Positions 17,416-25,712 are shown, counted from the stretch's first letter. The stretch is 64,000 bases of DNA from Actinomadura chibensis NBRC 106107 (GCF_001552135.1 NZ_BCQP01000016.1:223930-287929); one strand, 5' to 3'. Notes: generated from the sequence alone by a model not told the origin. Numbers and translations are program-made.

Positions 17416-19254
17416 CTATCTGAGGATCTCCTCGGCGAGTTCGCAGCAGCATTTCTCGCCGTCCTCGCAGGTGTGCCCGGGGCCCCGCGTGAAGGCGGCG
17501 GGCGCCGCCGTGGTTGACGTCCCGCCCGTCCGTTCGTAGACCACCCGGCCCCCGACCAGCGTCGCCGTCACCTGGAGGTTCTGGAGGTCGCGGGGGTCCG
17601 CGGCGAGCAGGTCGCCGCCGACGACGCAGATGTCGGCGGCCTTCCCCGGCTCAAGCGTGCCCTTCCAGCGCTCCGCGTGGTCCTGCCACGCGGCGTTGCG
17701 GGTGTAGGTGGCCAACGCCTGGGGCAGCGAGACGCGTTCCGCCGTCCCGGCGACGCTGCCGTCCGCTCCCCGGCGGAGCATCGCCGTCATCACGCCCCGC
17801 AGCCAGTGGGGCGCCACCACGGGCGCGTCCGATCCGGAGGTGACGTTGACCCCCGCTTCGAGCGCGCTCCGGTAGGGCCACTGGTACTCGGTCAGCTCGG
17901 CGCCGATGATCGATTCGAGGACGCGGCCCTGCAGATACAGGATCTCCGAATTCAGGTTCGCGCCGATGTCGTTGCGCGCCATCGTCCGCAGCGTCCGGGC
18001 GGAGGGGAAATTGCAGTGGATGACGTAGTGCCGCAGATCCGCCGTTCGCCAATGGCGGCCGCCCGCCTTCACGTAACCGGCGACGACCGCGTCCGTGGTG
18101 CCGTCGCCGCATGAGTGCGAGCCGACCTGGAGCCCGGCGGCCACGGCGATCCGGATCATCTCGTGCAGGTTGGCGAGCTGCTCGGCGGGCGTCGCGCCGT
18201 CGATCGTGAGGCTGCCGTTGCTGCCGTCGAGGTAGGGCTTGTTCATCCACGCGGTCCTGAACCGGGGAATTCCGTCGGCGAAGACCTTCACCCCGGCGAC
18301 CCGCAACGTCCGGGGATCGACGCCGCGCGGCGGCTCGTACTCGGCGAGGACGCCGCGGAGCGTCCGGGGGCCCGTGCCGCTCCCGAGGAGCGCGGTGACG
18401 CGCAACGGCAGCGTCCCGGCCCGCGCCTTCTCCGCGTAGAGGGCGAGGGTGTCCAGGTCGATGCCGGGTTCGGTGGCGCTGGTGATGCCCCAGGAATGCA
18501 GGATCCGGACGGCGGTGTCGATGGCCCGCGCGCGCTCCTCGCGCGTGAACGGCGGGACGATGCCGCGCACCAGGCTCTGCGCCGTCTCGCGCAGGACTCC
18601 CGTGGGCTCGCCGTTCGCGTCCTTGTCGATGACCCCGCCGGGCGGCGGCACGGTGTCGCGGGTGATACCGGCCTTCCGGAGGACGACCGAGTTCACGGCC
18701 GTCGCGTGTCCGGAGAAGTCGCCGAGGACGACCGGATGGTTCCCCGAGACCGGGTCGAGGTCCGCGGCCACCGGCGGGCGCGGCAGGCGGAGCTGCTGCC
18801 ATCCCCGGCCGCGAATCCACGAGTCCGGGCTCGGGGCCGCGTCCACCGCCGCGCGGACGGCGGAGACCAGTTCCTCGATCGTCGCCTTGTCCACGTCGAT
18901 GTTGAACGGCGGAAGGCTGAGGCCATGCGAATTGAGGTGCAGATGGCTGTCGTTGATGCCGGGGAGGACGGTGCCGCCGCCCGCGTCGAGCAGCTCCGTC
19001 CGCTTGCCCGTGTGGCGCCGCATGTCGCGGGCCGTTCCGACGGCGAGCACGCGTCCGTCGCGCACGGCGACGGCCTCCGCCTTGCGGAAGTGCTTGTCGA
19101 GTACCAGAACCCGGCCGTTGTGGATGACGAGATCGGCGTCGCCGCCGCCGTCCGCCCGCGCGGAGACGGCGGGCAGCATTCCCGTCGCGGCGGTTCCGGC
19201 GGTCACGGCCGCGGCTCCGCGCAATACCTGGCGACGATCCATTTCAGGGGACAT
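17416..19254 (-). CDS. Tat-exported YtcJ-like amidohydrolase
   Basis: 612 aa. The N-terminus DRRQVLRGAAAVTAGTAATG followed by AVSARADG is a twin-arginine signal, so the enzyme is exported folded with its metal. The mature part is a YtcJ-type amidohydrolase: GINDSHLHLNSHG (HxH), VGSHSCGDGTTD, HYVIHCNFPS and SGSDAPVVAPHW supply the metal-site positions, and KGTLEPGKAADICVVGGD closes the beta domain. A Cys-rich C-terminal tail (CEDGEKCCCEL) is unusual for the family and could bind metal. The ATG at 19254 has AAGGAG 8 nt upstream; a second ATG 12 nt further in is possible. Two MarR-type dyads lie upstream, so it likely belongs to the same regulon and attacks the substrate outside the cell. Confidence 0.86.
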   Translation of the reverse strand: MSPEMDRRQVLRGAAAVTAGTAATGMLPAVSARADGGGDADLVIHNGRVLVLDKHFRKAEAVAVRDGRVLAVGTARDMRRHTGKRTELLDAGGGTVLPGINDSHLHLNSHGLSLPPFNIDVDKATIEELVSAVRAAVDAAPSPDSWIRGRGWQQLRLPRPPVAADLDPVSGNHPVVLGDFSGHATAVNSVVLRKAGITRDTVPPPGGVIDKDANGEPTGVLRETAQSLVRGIVPPFTREERARAIDTAVRILHSWGITSATEPGIDLDTLALYAEKARAGTLPLRVTALLGSGTGPRTLRGVLAEYEPPRGVDPRTLRVAGVKVFADGIPRFRTAWMNKPYLDGSNGSLTIDGATPAEQLANLHEMIRIAVAAGLQVGSHSCGDGTTDAVVAGYVKAGGRHWRTADLRHYVIHCNFPSARTLRTMARNDIGANLNSEILYLQGRVLESIIGAELTEYQWPYRSALEAGVNVTSGSDAPVVAPHWLRGVMTAMLRRGADGSVAGTAERVSLPQALATYTRNAAWQDHAERWKGTLEPGKAADICVVGGDLLAADPRDLQNLQVTATLVGGRVVYERTGGTSTTAAPAAFTRGPGHTCEDGEKCCCELAEEILR

Positions 19255-19320
19255 GACGAACTTCTCCTTGGGGGTGGGCACGAGAGAAGCCGCGGCTGCT
19301 GAACGCAGTTTCGGACGTGC

Positions 19321-19337
19321 TGTTGATAAAGTCAACA
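19321..19337. promoter_or_regulatory. Putative MarR operator, site 3 (Tat amidohydrolase)
   Basis: TGTTGATAAAGTCAACA is a perfect TGTTGA-N5-TCAACA inverted repeat, 67 bp upstream of the amidohydrolase start and overlapping a minus-strand TTGACT that could be its -35 box. Confidence 0.75.
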
Positions 19338-19468
19338 GCTACATCCGGTTAAGTCCGCAGTAGCATCCGCCACCGAGAGTGAATCGTCCATCGAGCTTGA
19401 GTGCTCAACTGGGAGGACATCGGCTCGTGCGCACGATAGCCACTCCAGCGGGGCAACCTCCGAGATTG

Positions 19469-19485
19469 TGTTGATGTTGTCATCA
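19469..19485. promoter_or_regulatory. Putative MarR operator, site 4
   Basis: TGTTGATGTTGTCATCA differs from the reverse complement of site 1 at one base. It lies 84 bp before the Eis-like gene and 215 bp before the amidohydrolase start, so it could be a second, distal site for the latter or control the former. Confidence 0.6.
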
Positions 19486-19568
19486 GCGGCGACGCGCCCC
19501 GGCACGCGCCCGCCGCCGACCGGGGACCTGCGAAAAAACGGGTTGCGCGGCGGTCATACGGTGGAAGC

Positions 19569-20750
19569 GTGATCGAGATCAGGGAGATCCCCGAGGCCGA
19601 CGCCGCCCGCATGCTGGACTTCGCCGGGATCGTGTTCCACAGCCGCATCGAGGAAGCCGACCACGACCGCGACTCGTGGGCGGCGCGGCGGGCCGACCGG
19701 ATCGGCGCCTACGACGGCGACACGCTCGCCGGGCAGCTCGCGGCCATCCCGATGCGGCTCGCCGTGCCCGGCGCGCTGCTCGACTGCTCGGCCATCACGC
19801 TGGTCGGGGTGCTGCCCACCCACCGCCGCCGCGGCGTCCTGACGTCCATGATCGAGCGGATGCACGCGGACGCGGCCGCCGCGGGCCGTCCGGTCGCCGC
19901 GCTCTGGGCGTCGCAGGGGCTGATCTACGGGCGGTACGGCTTCGGCCTCGCGACCCGCGCCGTCGGCCTGGAGATCGACGCCTCGCGCCCGCTCGAACTG
20001 CGCACGGCGCCCGATCCCGCGCCGCTGCGGCTGATCGACCCCGCGTCCGCGCCGGAGGTCCTCGGCCCGATCCACTCGCGCGGGCTCGCCGCGCGCCCGG
20101 GCGGCCTCGTCCGCGACGCGGAATGGTGGACGCGCGGCACCCTGCGCGCGGTCGAGCGCGAGGCCCCGGCGTTCAGCGAGCCGCGCGTCGTCGTCCATCC
20201 CGGCGGGTACGCGGCGTACCGCGCCCACGACCAGACCGTCCGGGTCGAGGACCTCGTCGCGGACACCCCGGCGGTGGAGGCCGCGCTGTGGCGGTACCTC
20301 GCGTCCATCGACCTGATCAAGGTCGTGCAGGCGCCGAGCCGCCCGGTGGACGACCTGCTCCCGCTCATGGCCGCCGACCCCGACCAGGTCGCCGTGAAGA
20401 ACGACTACGGCGCGCTGTGGCTGCGGCTGGTCGACGTCCCGGCCGCGTTGCGCGCCCGGTCGTGGGCCGCCGAGGACGCCTTCGTGCTGGAGGTCGACGA
20501 CGCCCGCCTCCCGGCCAACGCGGGCCGCTGGCGGCTGACGACCGGCGCCGTGCCCGCCTGCGACCGGACGGACGCGGCCCCCGACCTGTCCCTGTCCGCC
20601 GCCGACCTGGCGTCCGTCTACATGGGCGGGACGCGGCTGTCCGCGCTGACCCGGCTCGGCGTCGTCACCGAGCACACGCCGTCGGCGGCCGCCCGCCTGG
20701 ACGCGGCTCTCGCCGTCCCCCTCGCGCCCTACACCAACGACGACTTCTAA
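19569..20750 (+). CDS. Eis-like GNAT N-acetyltransferase
   Basis: 393 aa, close to Mycobacterium tuberculosis Eis in length and layout: an N-terminal GNAT domain with the acetyl-CoA loop VLPTHRRRGVLTSMIERMH (R/Q-x-x-G-x-G/A type), a second GNAT-like domain, and a C-terminal SCP2-like domain. ASQGLIYGRYGFGLATRA is a characteristic Eis segment containing the conserved tyrosine. The protein ends in a C-terminal Phe (NDDF), whose carboxylate serves as catalytic base in Eis. Likely acetylates amines on small molecules or peptides. Start is GTG at 19569. Its stop codon overlaps the stop of the convergent kinase gene by 4 bp. Confidence 0.88.
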   Translation: MIEIREIPEADAARMLDFAGIVFHSRIEEADHDRDSWAARRADRIGAYDGDTLAGQLAAIPMRLAVPGALLDCSAITLVGVLPTHRRRGVLTSMIERMHADAAAAGRPVAALWASQGLIYGRYGFGLATRAVGLEIDASRPLELRTAPDPAPLRLIDPASAPEVLGPIHSRGLAARPGGLVRDAEWWTRGTLRAVEREAPAFSEPRVVVHPGGYAAYRAHDQTVRVEDLVADTPAVEAALWRYLASIDLIKVVQAPSRPVDDLLPLMAADPDQVAVKNDYGALWLRLVDVPAALRARSWAAEDAFVLEVDDARLPANAGRWRLTTGAVPACDRTDAAPDLSLSAADLASVYMGGTRLSALTRLGVVTEHTPSAAARLDAALAVPLAPYTNDDF

Positions 20751-22408
20751 GTGACGGCGAAGCCCGTGCAGCCTATGGGCTTCGCCCGGCCGTCCGGCGG
20801 GACGTGGTACCAGAGGACCGTCCAGGCGCCGGGCGACAAGGGGAACACCTCGTTGTTGGCGCCCGGCCAGCTGAAGTCCTCCGGATAGGTCACGGTCAGC
20901 GCCTCGGCCATCGTCGCCTGCTGTCGCGGGTCCGCCTTCGCCGGATACCGGATCGGCTTGGAATTGACGATTCCGGTGATCCGGTTTCCGCCCTGGCCGA
21001 CCGGCGGCCTGATCTGGGCGGCGATGTAGTAGTCGGAAGGGCCGTACCACTCGAAGAGCAGTTTCAGGTCGACGCCGCCGCCGGGACGGACCGCCGCCGG
21101 GGTGTGCGCCAGCCTGATGGTCGCGGCGAGCGTCTCGTCGTCGGGCTTGACGTTCCGGTCGCATCGTCCGGTCGCCGGGTCCCAGGTGAAGGCGCCCACC
21201 CGCTGGTCGATCGACGTGATCGGCGGGGCCTTCGCGGCGGCCGGTGTCGCCGTCCGGGGCCGCGCGCGGCCACCGGTCGCCGTCCCGCCGGTCGTCCCGC
21301 CGGTCGTCGTGCCGGTCGTCGTGCCGGTCGTCGTGGGCCCGCCTCCGGTCCCGGTGCCGCCGTGTGCGGCGGGGCCGTCGCCGGGGAGGCCCTCGTAGAC
21401 CAGGAGGGACGCGGCCGCCAGCAGCGCCGTCCCGCCGAGGATCGCGGCGGCGCGCCGCCGGGTGCGGGACGGCCGGGCCACCGACGTCGCTACGGCCGTG
21501 CGGCCGTGGTCGGGCGGGACGAGCCCGTCCGCGATCGCCGCCCGCAGGTCGGGCGGCGGCGGGGCGGTGAGCGCGACGAGCCGCCGGTAGTCCGGATGCT
21601 CCGCCAGCGGGTCGCGGACCGCGCACAGCCGCATGACCTCCTCGGGATCCGGCCGCGCGGCGGGGTCCTTGGCGGCGCAGCGGGTCAGGAGGCCGGCCAG
21701 CCGCGCGTCCACGCCGTCCAGGTCGAGGTCGCCCGCCAGGGTGCGGTGGACGATCACGGAGAGGCTCTCGTCGCCGAACGGCGGCCGCCCGGTCGCCGCG
21801 AAGGCGATCGTCCCGGCGAGCGAGAACACGTCGGAGGCGGCGGACGCCGGACGGCCGTCGATCAGCTCCGGTGCGACGAACCCGGGCGTGCCCGTCCAGG
21901 CCCCGGTCCCGGTGATCTGCTCCTGCCCCTCGCCGCGCGCGATGCCGAAGTCGATCAGGCGCGGCCCGTCCCGGCCGAGGATCACGTTGGCCGGTTTGAG
22001 GTCGCGGTGCCGGACGCCCTGCCGGTGGAGGTCCGCGAGGCCCTCGGCCAGCGCCGCCAGCAGCCGCAGGCAGGTCTCCGGCGGCAGCGGCCCGTGCCGC
22101 CGCACCGCCTGCTGGAGCGTCGGCCCGGGGACGTACTCGGTCGCCAGCCAGTACGGCGGCGCCTCGACGCCCGCCCCGACGAGCGCGGCGGCGAACCGGC
22201 TGCGCACGAGGCCGACCGTCTCGACCTCGCGGCGGAACCGCGCGACCGCCTGCGGCGCGGTGAAGTCCCTGCTGATCACCTTGAGCGCGACGTGCAGGCC
22301 GCCCCCGCTGAGGCCGAGGTAGACCTCGCCCATGCCGCCCGCGCCCAGCCTGGCCAGCACCGGGAAGCCGCCGATCTCCGCCGGGTCGCCCGGCCGTAGC
22401 GCCTGCAT
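20747..22408 (-). CDS. Transmembrane Ser/Thr protein kinase (PknB-like) with extracytoplasmic domain
   Basis: 553 aa. Kinase domain about 10-265 with LGAGGMGEVYLG (Gly loop), HVALKVIS (ATP lysine), HRDLKPANVIL, DFGIARG and GFVAPELIDG, so all catalytic residues are present. One membrane helix (RRRAAAILGGTALLAAASLLVY, about 305-325) is followed by a Thr/Gly linker of repeated TTTG units and a C-terminal extracytoplasmic domain of about 180 aa of no recognised family. Kinases of this layout sense cell-envelope signals. No PASTA repeats are present. It is divergent from a TetR gene across a 79-bp region holding a 25-bp dyad. Confidence 0.92.
   Translation of the reverse strand: MQALRPGDPAEIGGFPVLARLGAGGMGEVYLGLSGGGLHVALKVISRDFTAPQAVARFRREVETVGLVRSRFAAALVGAGVEAPPYWLATEYVPGPTLQQAVRRHGPLPPETCLRLLAALAEGLADLHRQGVRHRDLKPANVILGRDGPRLIDFGIARGEGQEQITGTGAWTGTPGFVAPELIDGRPASAASDVFSLAGTIAFAATGRPPFGDESLSVIVHRTLAGDLDLDGVDARLAGLLTRCAAKDPAARPDPEEVMRLCAVRDPLAEHPDYRRLVALTAPPPPDLRAAIADGLVPPDHGRTAVATSVARPSRTRRRAAAILGGTALLAAASLLVYEGLPGDGPAAHGGTGTGGGPTTTGTTTGTTTGGTTGGTATGGRARPRTATPAAAKAPPITSIDQRVGAFTWDPATGRCDRNVKPDDETLAATIRLAHTPAAVRPGGGVDLKLLFEWYGPSDYYIAAQIRPPVGQGGNRITGIVNSKPIRYPAKADPRQQATMAEALTVTYPEDFSWPGANNEVFPLSPGAWTVLWYHVPPDGRAKPIGCTGFAVT
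21291..21338 (-). repeat. Four 12-bp tandem repeats in the kinase linker
   Basis: Units GTCGTCCCGCCG, GTCGTCGTGCCG (twice) and GTCGTCGTGGGC run head to tail. On the coding strand they give the Thr/Gly-rich juxtamembrane linker, so copy-number changes would keep the frame and alter only linker length. Confidence 0.8.
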
Positions 22409-22451
22409 CGCCGACCTCCGCGCGGACGAGCCGAAAAGGACACGCCGAGTA

Positions 22452-22476
22452 TGATTGACTGAGCGTCATTCAATCA
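22452..22476. promoter_or_regulatory. TetR-type operator dyad
   Basis: A 25-bp near-perfect dyad: outer arms TGATTGA and TCAATCA, inner arms TGA and TCA, with the pattern TGATTGA-n-TGA-nnn-TCA-n-TCAATCA. It ends 11 bp before the TetR start codon and lies 43 bp from the divergent kinase start, so TetR binding would repress its own gene and could affect the kinase gene. Confidence 0.8.
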
Positions 22477-22487
22477 AGGGGAACGCG

Positions 22488-23075
22488 ATGTCTCCGCGCA
22501 ACGTCGGCACCAACCAGCGGATGCGCGCCGAGGCCAAGGCCAAGATCCTCGGCTGCGCCCACCGGCTGTTCAGGGACCACGGCTACGACTCGACGAGCCT
22601 GGCCAGGATCGCCCGCGAGGCCGGGGTCTCGGCGGGCCTGACGGTCTACTACTTCCGCACCAAGCACCACATCGTCCAGGCGCTGGCGGACCGGCTGCTG
22701 CACGAGACGGTGGTGCGGCGGATCGAGGCGCTCGACCCCGGCGCCGGTCCGGACGAGCGGCTCGCCGCCCTGATCGACGCCGTCCTGGAGGCGGCGGCGG
22801 CCGAGCCGCGGATCATCGCCCTGCACCTGGCCCTGCTGCTGCGCCCCGGCATCGCCGAGACGCTCGCCGACGCCGAGCACGAGCACGAGGAGCGGCTCGC
22901 CGTCCTGGCCCAGGAGATCCTCGCGTCCAGGGGAACCGACGCCGTCACCGAACAACTGCTGTTCCGCACCACGATGATGGGGCTCGTCTATGGCATGGTC
23001 AGCCCGTATCAGCCATTGCCGCTGGAAACGGCGCGCGCACACATGTACGCCCAATACGGCCTTGCCGAGCGGTAG
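22488..23075 (+). CDS. TetR-family transcriptional regulator
   Basis: 195 aa. The N-terminal helix-turn-helix is typical: AKILGCAHRLFRDHGYDSTSLARIAREAGVSAGLTVYYFRTKHHIV (about 15-60). The rest is the all-helical ligand/dimer domain with no recognisable ligand signature. ATG 22488 is preferred: AAGGGGA precedes it, and the alternative upstream TTG falls inside the dyad at 22452-22476. It probably autoregulates through that dyad. It lies 26 bp before the kinase-like gene of the vWA/PP2C operon, so it may also set expression of that operon. Confidence 0.9.
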   Translation: MSPRNVGTNQRMRAEAKAKILGCAHRLFRDHGYDSTSLARIAREAGVSAGLTVYYFRTKHHIVQALADRLLHETVVRRIEALDPGAGPDERLAALIDAVLEAAAAEPRIIALHLALLLRPGIAETLADAEHEHEERLAVLAQEILASRGTDAVTEQLLFRTTMMGLVYGMVSPYQPLPLETARAHMYAQYGLAER

Positions 23076-23101
23076 GAGGCCAGAGGGCCGGAGACCGGAG
23101 C

Positions 23102-24997
23102 ATGCTGACGGTCGGGAGCGGCGGTGAGCTGAGGGTCGGCGCCGCGTTCCGCCGGGGCGGGCAGGGCGAGCTCTTCGCCGTCTCCGGACGGCCCGACCTC
23201 GTGTTCAAGCGCCTTCACGACGCGGAACTGGCGCGGGACGCCGCATGGCCCGACCGGTTACGCGTGATGGTCGCCCATCCCCCGCCGGGGGTCCGCGACG
23301 GGCACGGGCATGTGCTGCTGGCCTGGCCCTCCGACTACGTCCTGGACGGCGACCGCTGCGTCGGCTTCCTCATGCCGCGCCTGGACGTCTCCCGGACCGC
23401 CGAGCTGCACCTGCTGGCCAATCCGTCCGACCGGCGGTCTCCGGGCCCGGGAGGGCCGCGCTGGGCGGTCCAGTGGACGTGGCGGGAACTGCTGCACACC
23501 GCCGTCAACCTGGCCACGGCCGTACGGGTCGTGCACGAGTCGGGTGTCGTGATCGGTGATTTCCAGGAGCGGAACGTCCTCGTCGACCAGCGGGCACGGG
23601 TCTCCCTGGTCGACTGCGACTCGATGCAGGTCGCCGATCCCGACACGGGAAGGGTGTTCCACTGCACGGTCGGGCGGCCCGAATACACCGCGCCGGAGCT
23701 GATCGGCGCGGACGTCGCGAGCGTCCGCCGTGAACCGTCGTCCGACCTTTTCGCCCTGGCCGTCCATATCCACCAGATCCTCTTTTCCGGGGCCCATCCC
23801 TTCGACGGCGTGTGGACCGGGCCGGGAGAGAAGCCGCGCCGGGACCGGTTGGCGGCGAAGGGCTGGTACGCCAACGGCCGCAAGGGGCCGCTCCGCCCGC
23901 CGCCGGGCGTGCCCGGATTCGAGCTGGTGACGGCGCCGGTCCGCGACCTGTTCGACCGCGCGCTGGCCGAGGGGGCGCGGCGGCCGGAACGGCGGCCGAC
24001 GGCGGCCGAATGGCAGGCGGCGCTGCGGGACCTGGCCCACGGACTGAGGAACTGCCCGGCGGACCGGGCGCACGTGTTCCCGCGGGAGGCGGCGTCGTGC
24101 CCGTGGTGCGCCGCCGACCGCGCGCGGTCCGAGCACGCGCCGCCCGTCCCGGTTCCCGCGCCCCGGCCCGTCGCGGCGGCGGCGCCCGCCCGGAGGCGCC
24201 GCCGGTGGCCCGCGTGGGTCGGCGCGTTCGCGGTCCTGGCGACGGTGGGCGCGTTCGCCGTTCCGAAGGTCGCGGACGCGGTGCGCCCCGAACCGGCGCC
24301 CCCGGACATCGCGGCACCCCGCTTGCTGGGCGCCGCACCGCACACCGTCCCGGCGAAGCCCGCGATTCAGAGCGTCTATCCCTCGACGCTGAGAATCGAG
24401 CGGGCGAGCCTCAGCGGGTTCCGGCTGACGGTGAGTTTCGACGCGCGCGGCGACTATGTGTCCAATCCCGGATTCCGGGGGGCGCGGCTGCTCGTCCACA
24501 CCCGCCGGGGGCTGGTCGACGTCGCCCCGATGAAGCTTGAGCCCGTCGCCTCGGACCAGGGGCACATCGCGGCCCGGCTCACCTATCCGGCGCATCTGCC
24601 CGGCGACTACGACTTCGTCTTCGACCGCGGGCGTTTCCCGTGGACGCGGATCGGACGGGTCGACGAGCCCGCCGCGGCCATCGTCCCGAGGACGAACGGG
24701 CCGTTCGGGACGCCGGCGTCCTGGACGCTCTTCCGCGAGACGCCCCTGCCCGACGGACGGCTCCGGCTCGACGTCGGCGGCTATGGGCGTCCGAGCGCGG
24801 GCTGCCTGCTTCCGAAGAAGGACGAACCGAAGACCACCGAACGCGATTACCAGAACCAGAACTACTACTCCTGGAACGGCGGCACCGTGATGGCCGTCGG
24901 GAACGCACCGTTCTACCGCGCCACGCTCACCTTTCCGCACAAGGGCCGCGCATTCCGCTTCTACTGCGATCTTCCCGACACAGAGATCCCCCTGTGA
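23102..24997 (+). CDS. Atypical protein kinase-like membrane protein (YegI/TerY-P type) with C-terminal extracytoplasmic domain
   Basis: 631 aa. N-terminal 300 residues are a divergent kinase fold of the kind found with vWA and PP2C partners: FRRGGQGELFAV (Gly loop), LVFKRLH (ATP lysine), VVIGDFQERNVLVDQ in place of HRDLKxxN, and LVDCDSMQV in place of DFG. The later YTAPELIG resembles the kinase APE motif. A small CPWC pair (about 340) may bind a metal. A membrane helix (PAWVGAFAVLATVGAFAVPKV, about 375-395) leads to a C-terminal domain of about 220 aa that would lie outside the cell; I do not recognise its family. Start ATG 23102 lies 26 bp after tetR. First gene of the kinase-vWA-PP2C triad. 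Confidence 0.83.
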   Translation: MLTVGSGGELRVGAAFRRGGQGELFAVSGRPDLVFKRLHDAELARDAAWPDRLRVMVAHPPPGVRDGHGHVLLAWPSDYVLDGDRCVGFLMPRLDVSRTAELHLLANPSDRRSPGPGGPRWAVQWTWRELLHTAVNLATAVRVVHESGVVIGDFQERNVLVDQRARVSLVDCDSMQVADPDTGRVFHCTVGRPEYTAPELIGADVASVRREPSSDLFALAVHIHQILFSGAHPFDGVWTGPGEKPRRDRLAAKGWYANGRKGPLRPPPGVPGFELVTAPVRDLFDRALAEGARRPERRPTAAEWQAALRDLAHGLRNCPADRAHVFPREAASCPWCAADRARSEHAPPVPVPAPRPVAAAAPARRRRRWPAWVGAFAVLATVGAFAVPKVADAVRPEPAPPDIAAPRLLGAAPHTVPAKPAIQSVYPSTLRIERASLSGFRLTVSFDARGDYVSNPGFRGARLLVHTRRGLVDVAPMKLEPVASDQGHIAARLTYPAHLPGDYDFVFDRGRFPWTRIGRVDEPAAAIVPRTNGPFGTPASWTLFRETPLPDGRLRLDVGGYGRPSAGCLLPKKDEPKTTERDYQNQNYYSWNGGTVMAVGNAPFYRATLTFPHKGRAFRFYCDLPDTEIPL

Positions 24998-25031
24998 CCC
25001 CCAGGTCACACCCTGAAAGGAACAGTTCAGA

Positions 25032-25712
25032 ATGACCGCACCGTTCACCCCGCGCCTGAAGCTGGACAACCGCGATCCGCGCGTCGCCTGCGTCCTGCTC
25101 CTCGACGTCTCCCTGTCGATGGGCGGCGCCCCGATCGACGAACTGAACCGCGGGTACGCGCAGTTCTGCGGCGAACTCGGCGAAGACCCGCTGGCCCGCA
25201 AGCGCACCGAGGTGGCGGTCGTGACGTTCGGCGGCGAGGTGCGCGTCGCGCAGCCGTTCGCCGAGGCCAGGGAGCTCGCGCCGCAGCGGTTCCCGGTCTC
25301 GGGCACGACCCCGCTGGGCGAGGCCCTCGACACGGCGATGGACCTCGTCGAAGGGCGCAAGGCCGAATACCGGGCGGCCGGACTGGAGTATTACCGGCCG
25401 TGGCTCTTCGTTCTGAGCGACGGTTCGCCCACCGACGGGGAAAGGTTCGAGAACGCCGTCCGGCGGCTGTCGGAAATGGAGCGCGCGAAAGGCGTGACCG
25501 TGTTCGCGGTCGGAATCGGCGAGGCCGCCGACATGGACCAGCTCGCGCGGCTGTCGCAGCGCGGTCCGGCGCGGCTGCGGGGTCTGCAGTTCGGGCCGAT
25601 GTTCGCGTGGCTGTCGGCGTCCATGCAGCAGGTCAGCAACTCGGTGGCGTTCGGTCCCGAGAGCGACACCGCGCAGGTCCCGCTGCCGCCGGTCGGCTGG
25701 GGCACCGCGTGA
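25032..25712 (+). CDS. TerY/YegL-like vWA domain protein
   Basis: 226 aa, essentially one von Willebrand A domain. The MIDAS metal site is complete: DVSLSMGG (DxSxS), SGTTPLGEAL (threonine) and LSDGSPTDGE (aspartate). Proteins of this type (TerY, E. coli YegL) sit with a PP2C phosphatase and an atypical kinase in a stress-linked triad. It starts 34 nt after the kinase gene with AAAGGAA upstream, and overlaps the phosphatase gene by 4 nt. Cytoplasmic; likely a metal-dependent scaffold or switch for the pair. Confidence 0.88.
   Translation: MTAPFTPRLKLDNRDPRVACVLLLDVSLSMGGAPIDELNRGYAQFCGELGEDPLARKRTEVAVVTFGGEVRVAQPFAEARELAPQRFPVSGTTPLGEALDTAMDLVEGRKAEYRAAGLEYYRPWLFVLSDGSPTDGERFENAVRRLSEMERAKGVTVFAVGIGEAADMDQLARLSQRGPARLRGLQFGPMFAWLSASMQQVSNSVAFGPESDTAQVPLPPVGWGTA

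Larger units (their letters stand above)
19255..19568. other. 314-bp divergent intergenic region with two MarR-type dyads
   Basis: No credible gene. It separates the Tat amidohydrolase (leftward) from the Eis-like acetyltransferase (rightward). It is noticeably less GC-rich than the coding flanks and contains the dyads at 19321 and 19469. On the minus strand TTGACT-N17-GAAACT near the first dyad is a weak promoter candidate. The stretch 19338-19468 between the dyads shows nothing I can name. Confidence 0.6.

Noticed and set aside
22455..22487. TTG 22455 as TetR start
   Set aside because: It lies within the operator dyad and adds 11 residues not typical for the family; ATG 22488 has a ribosome-binding site.
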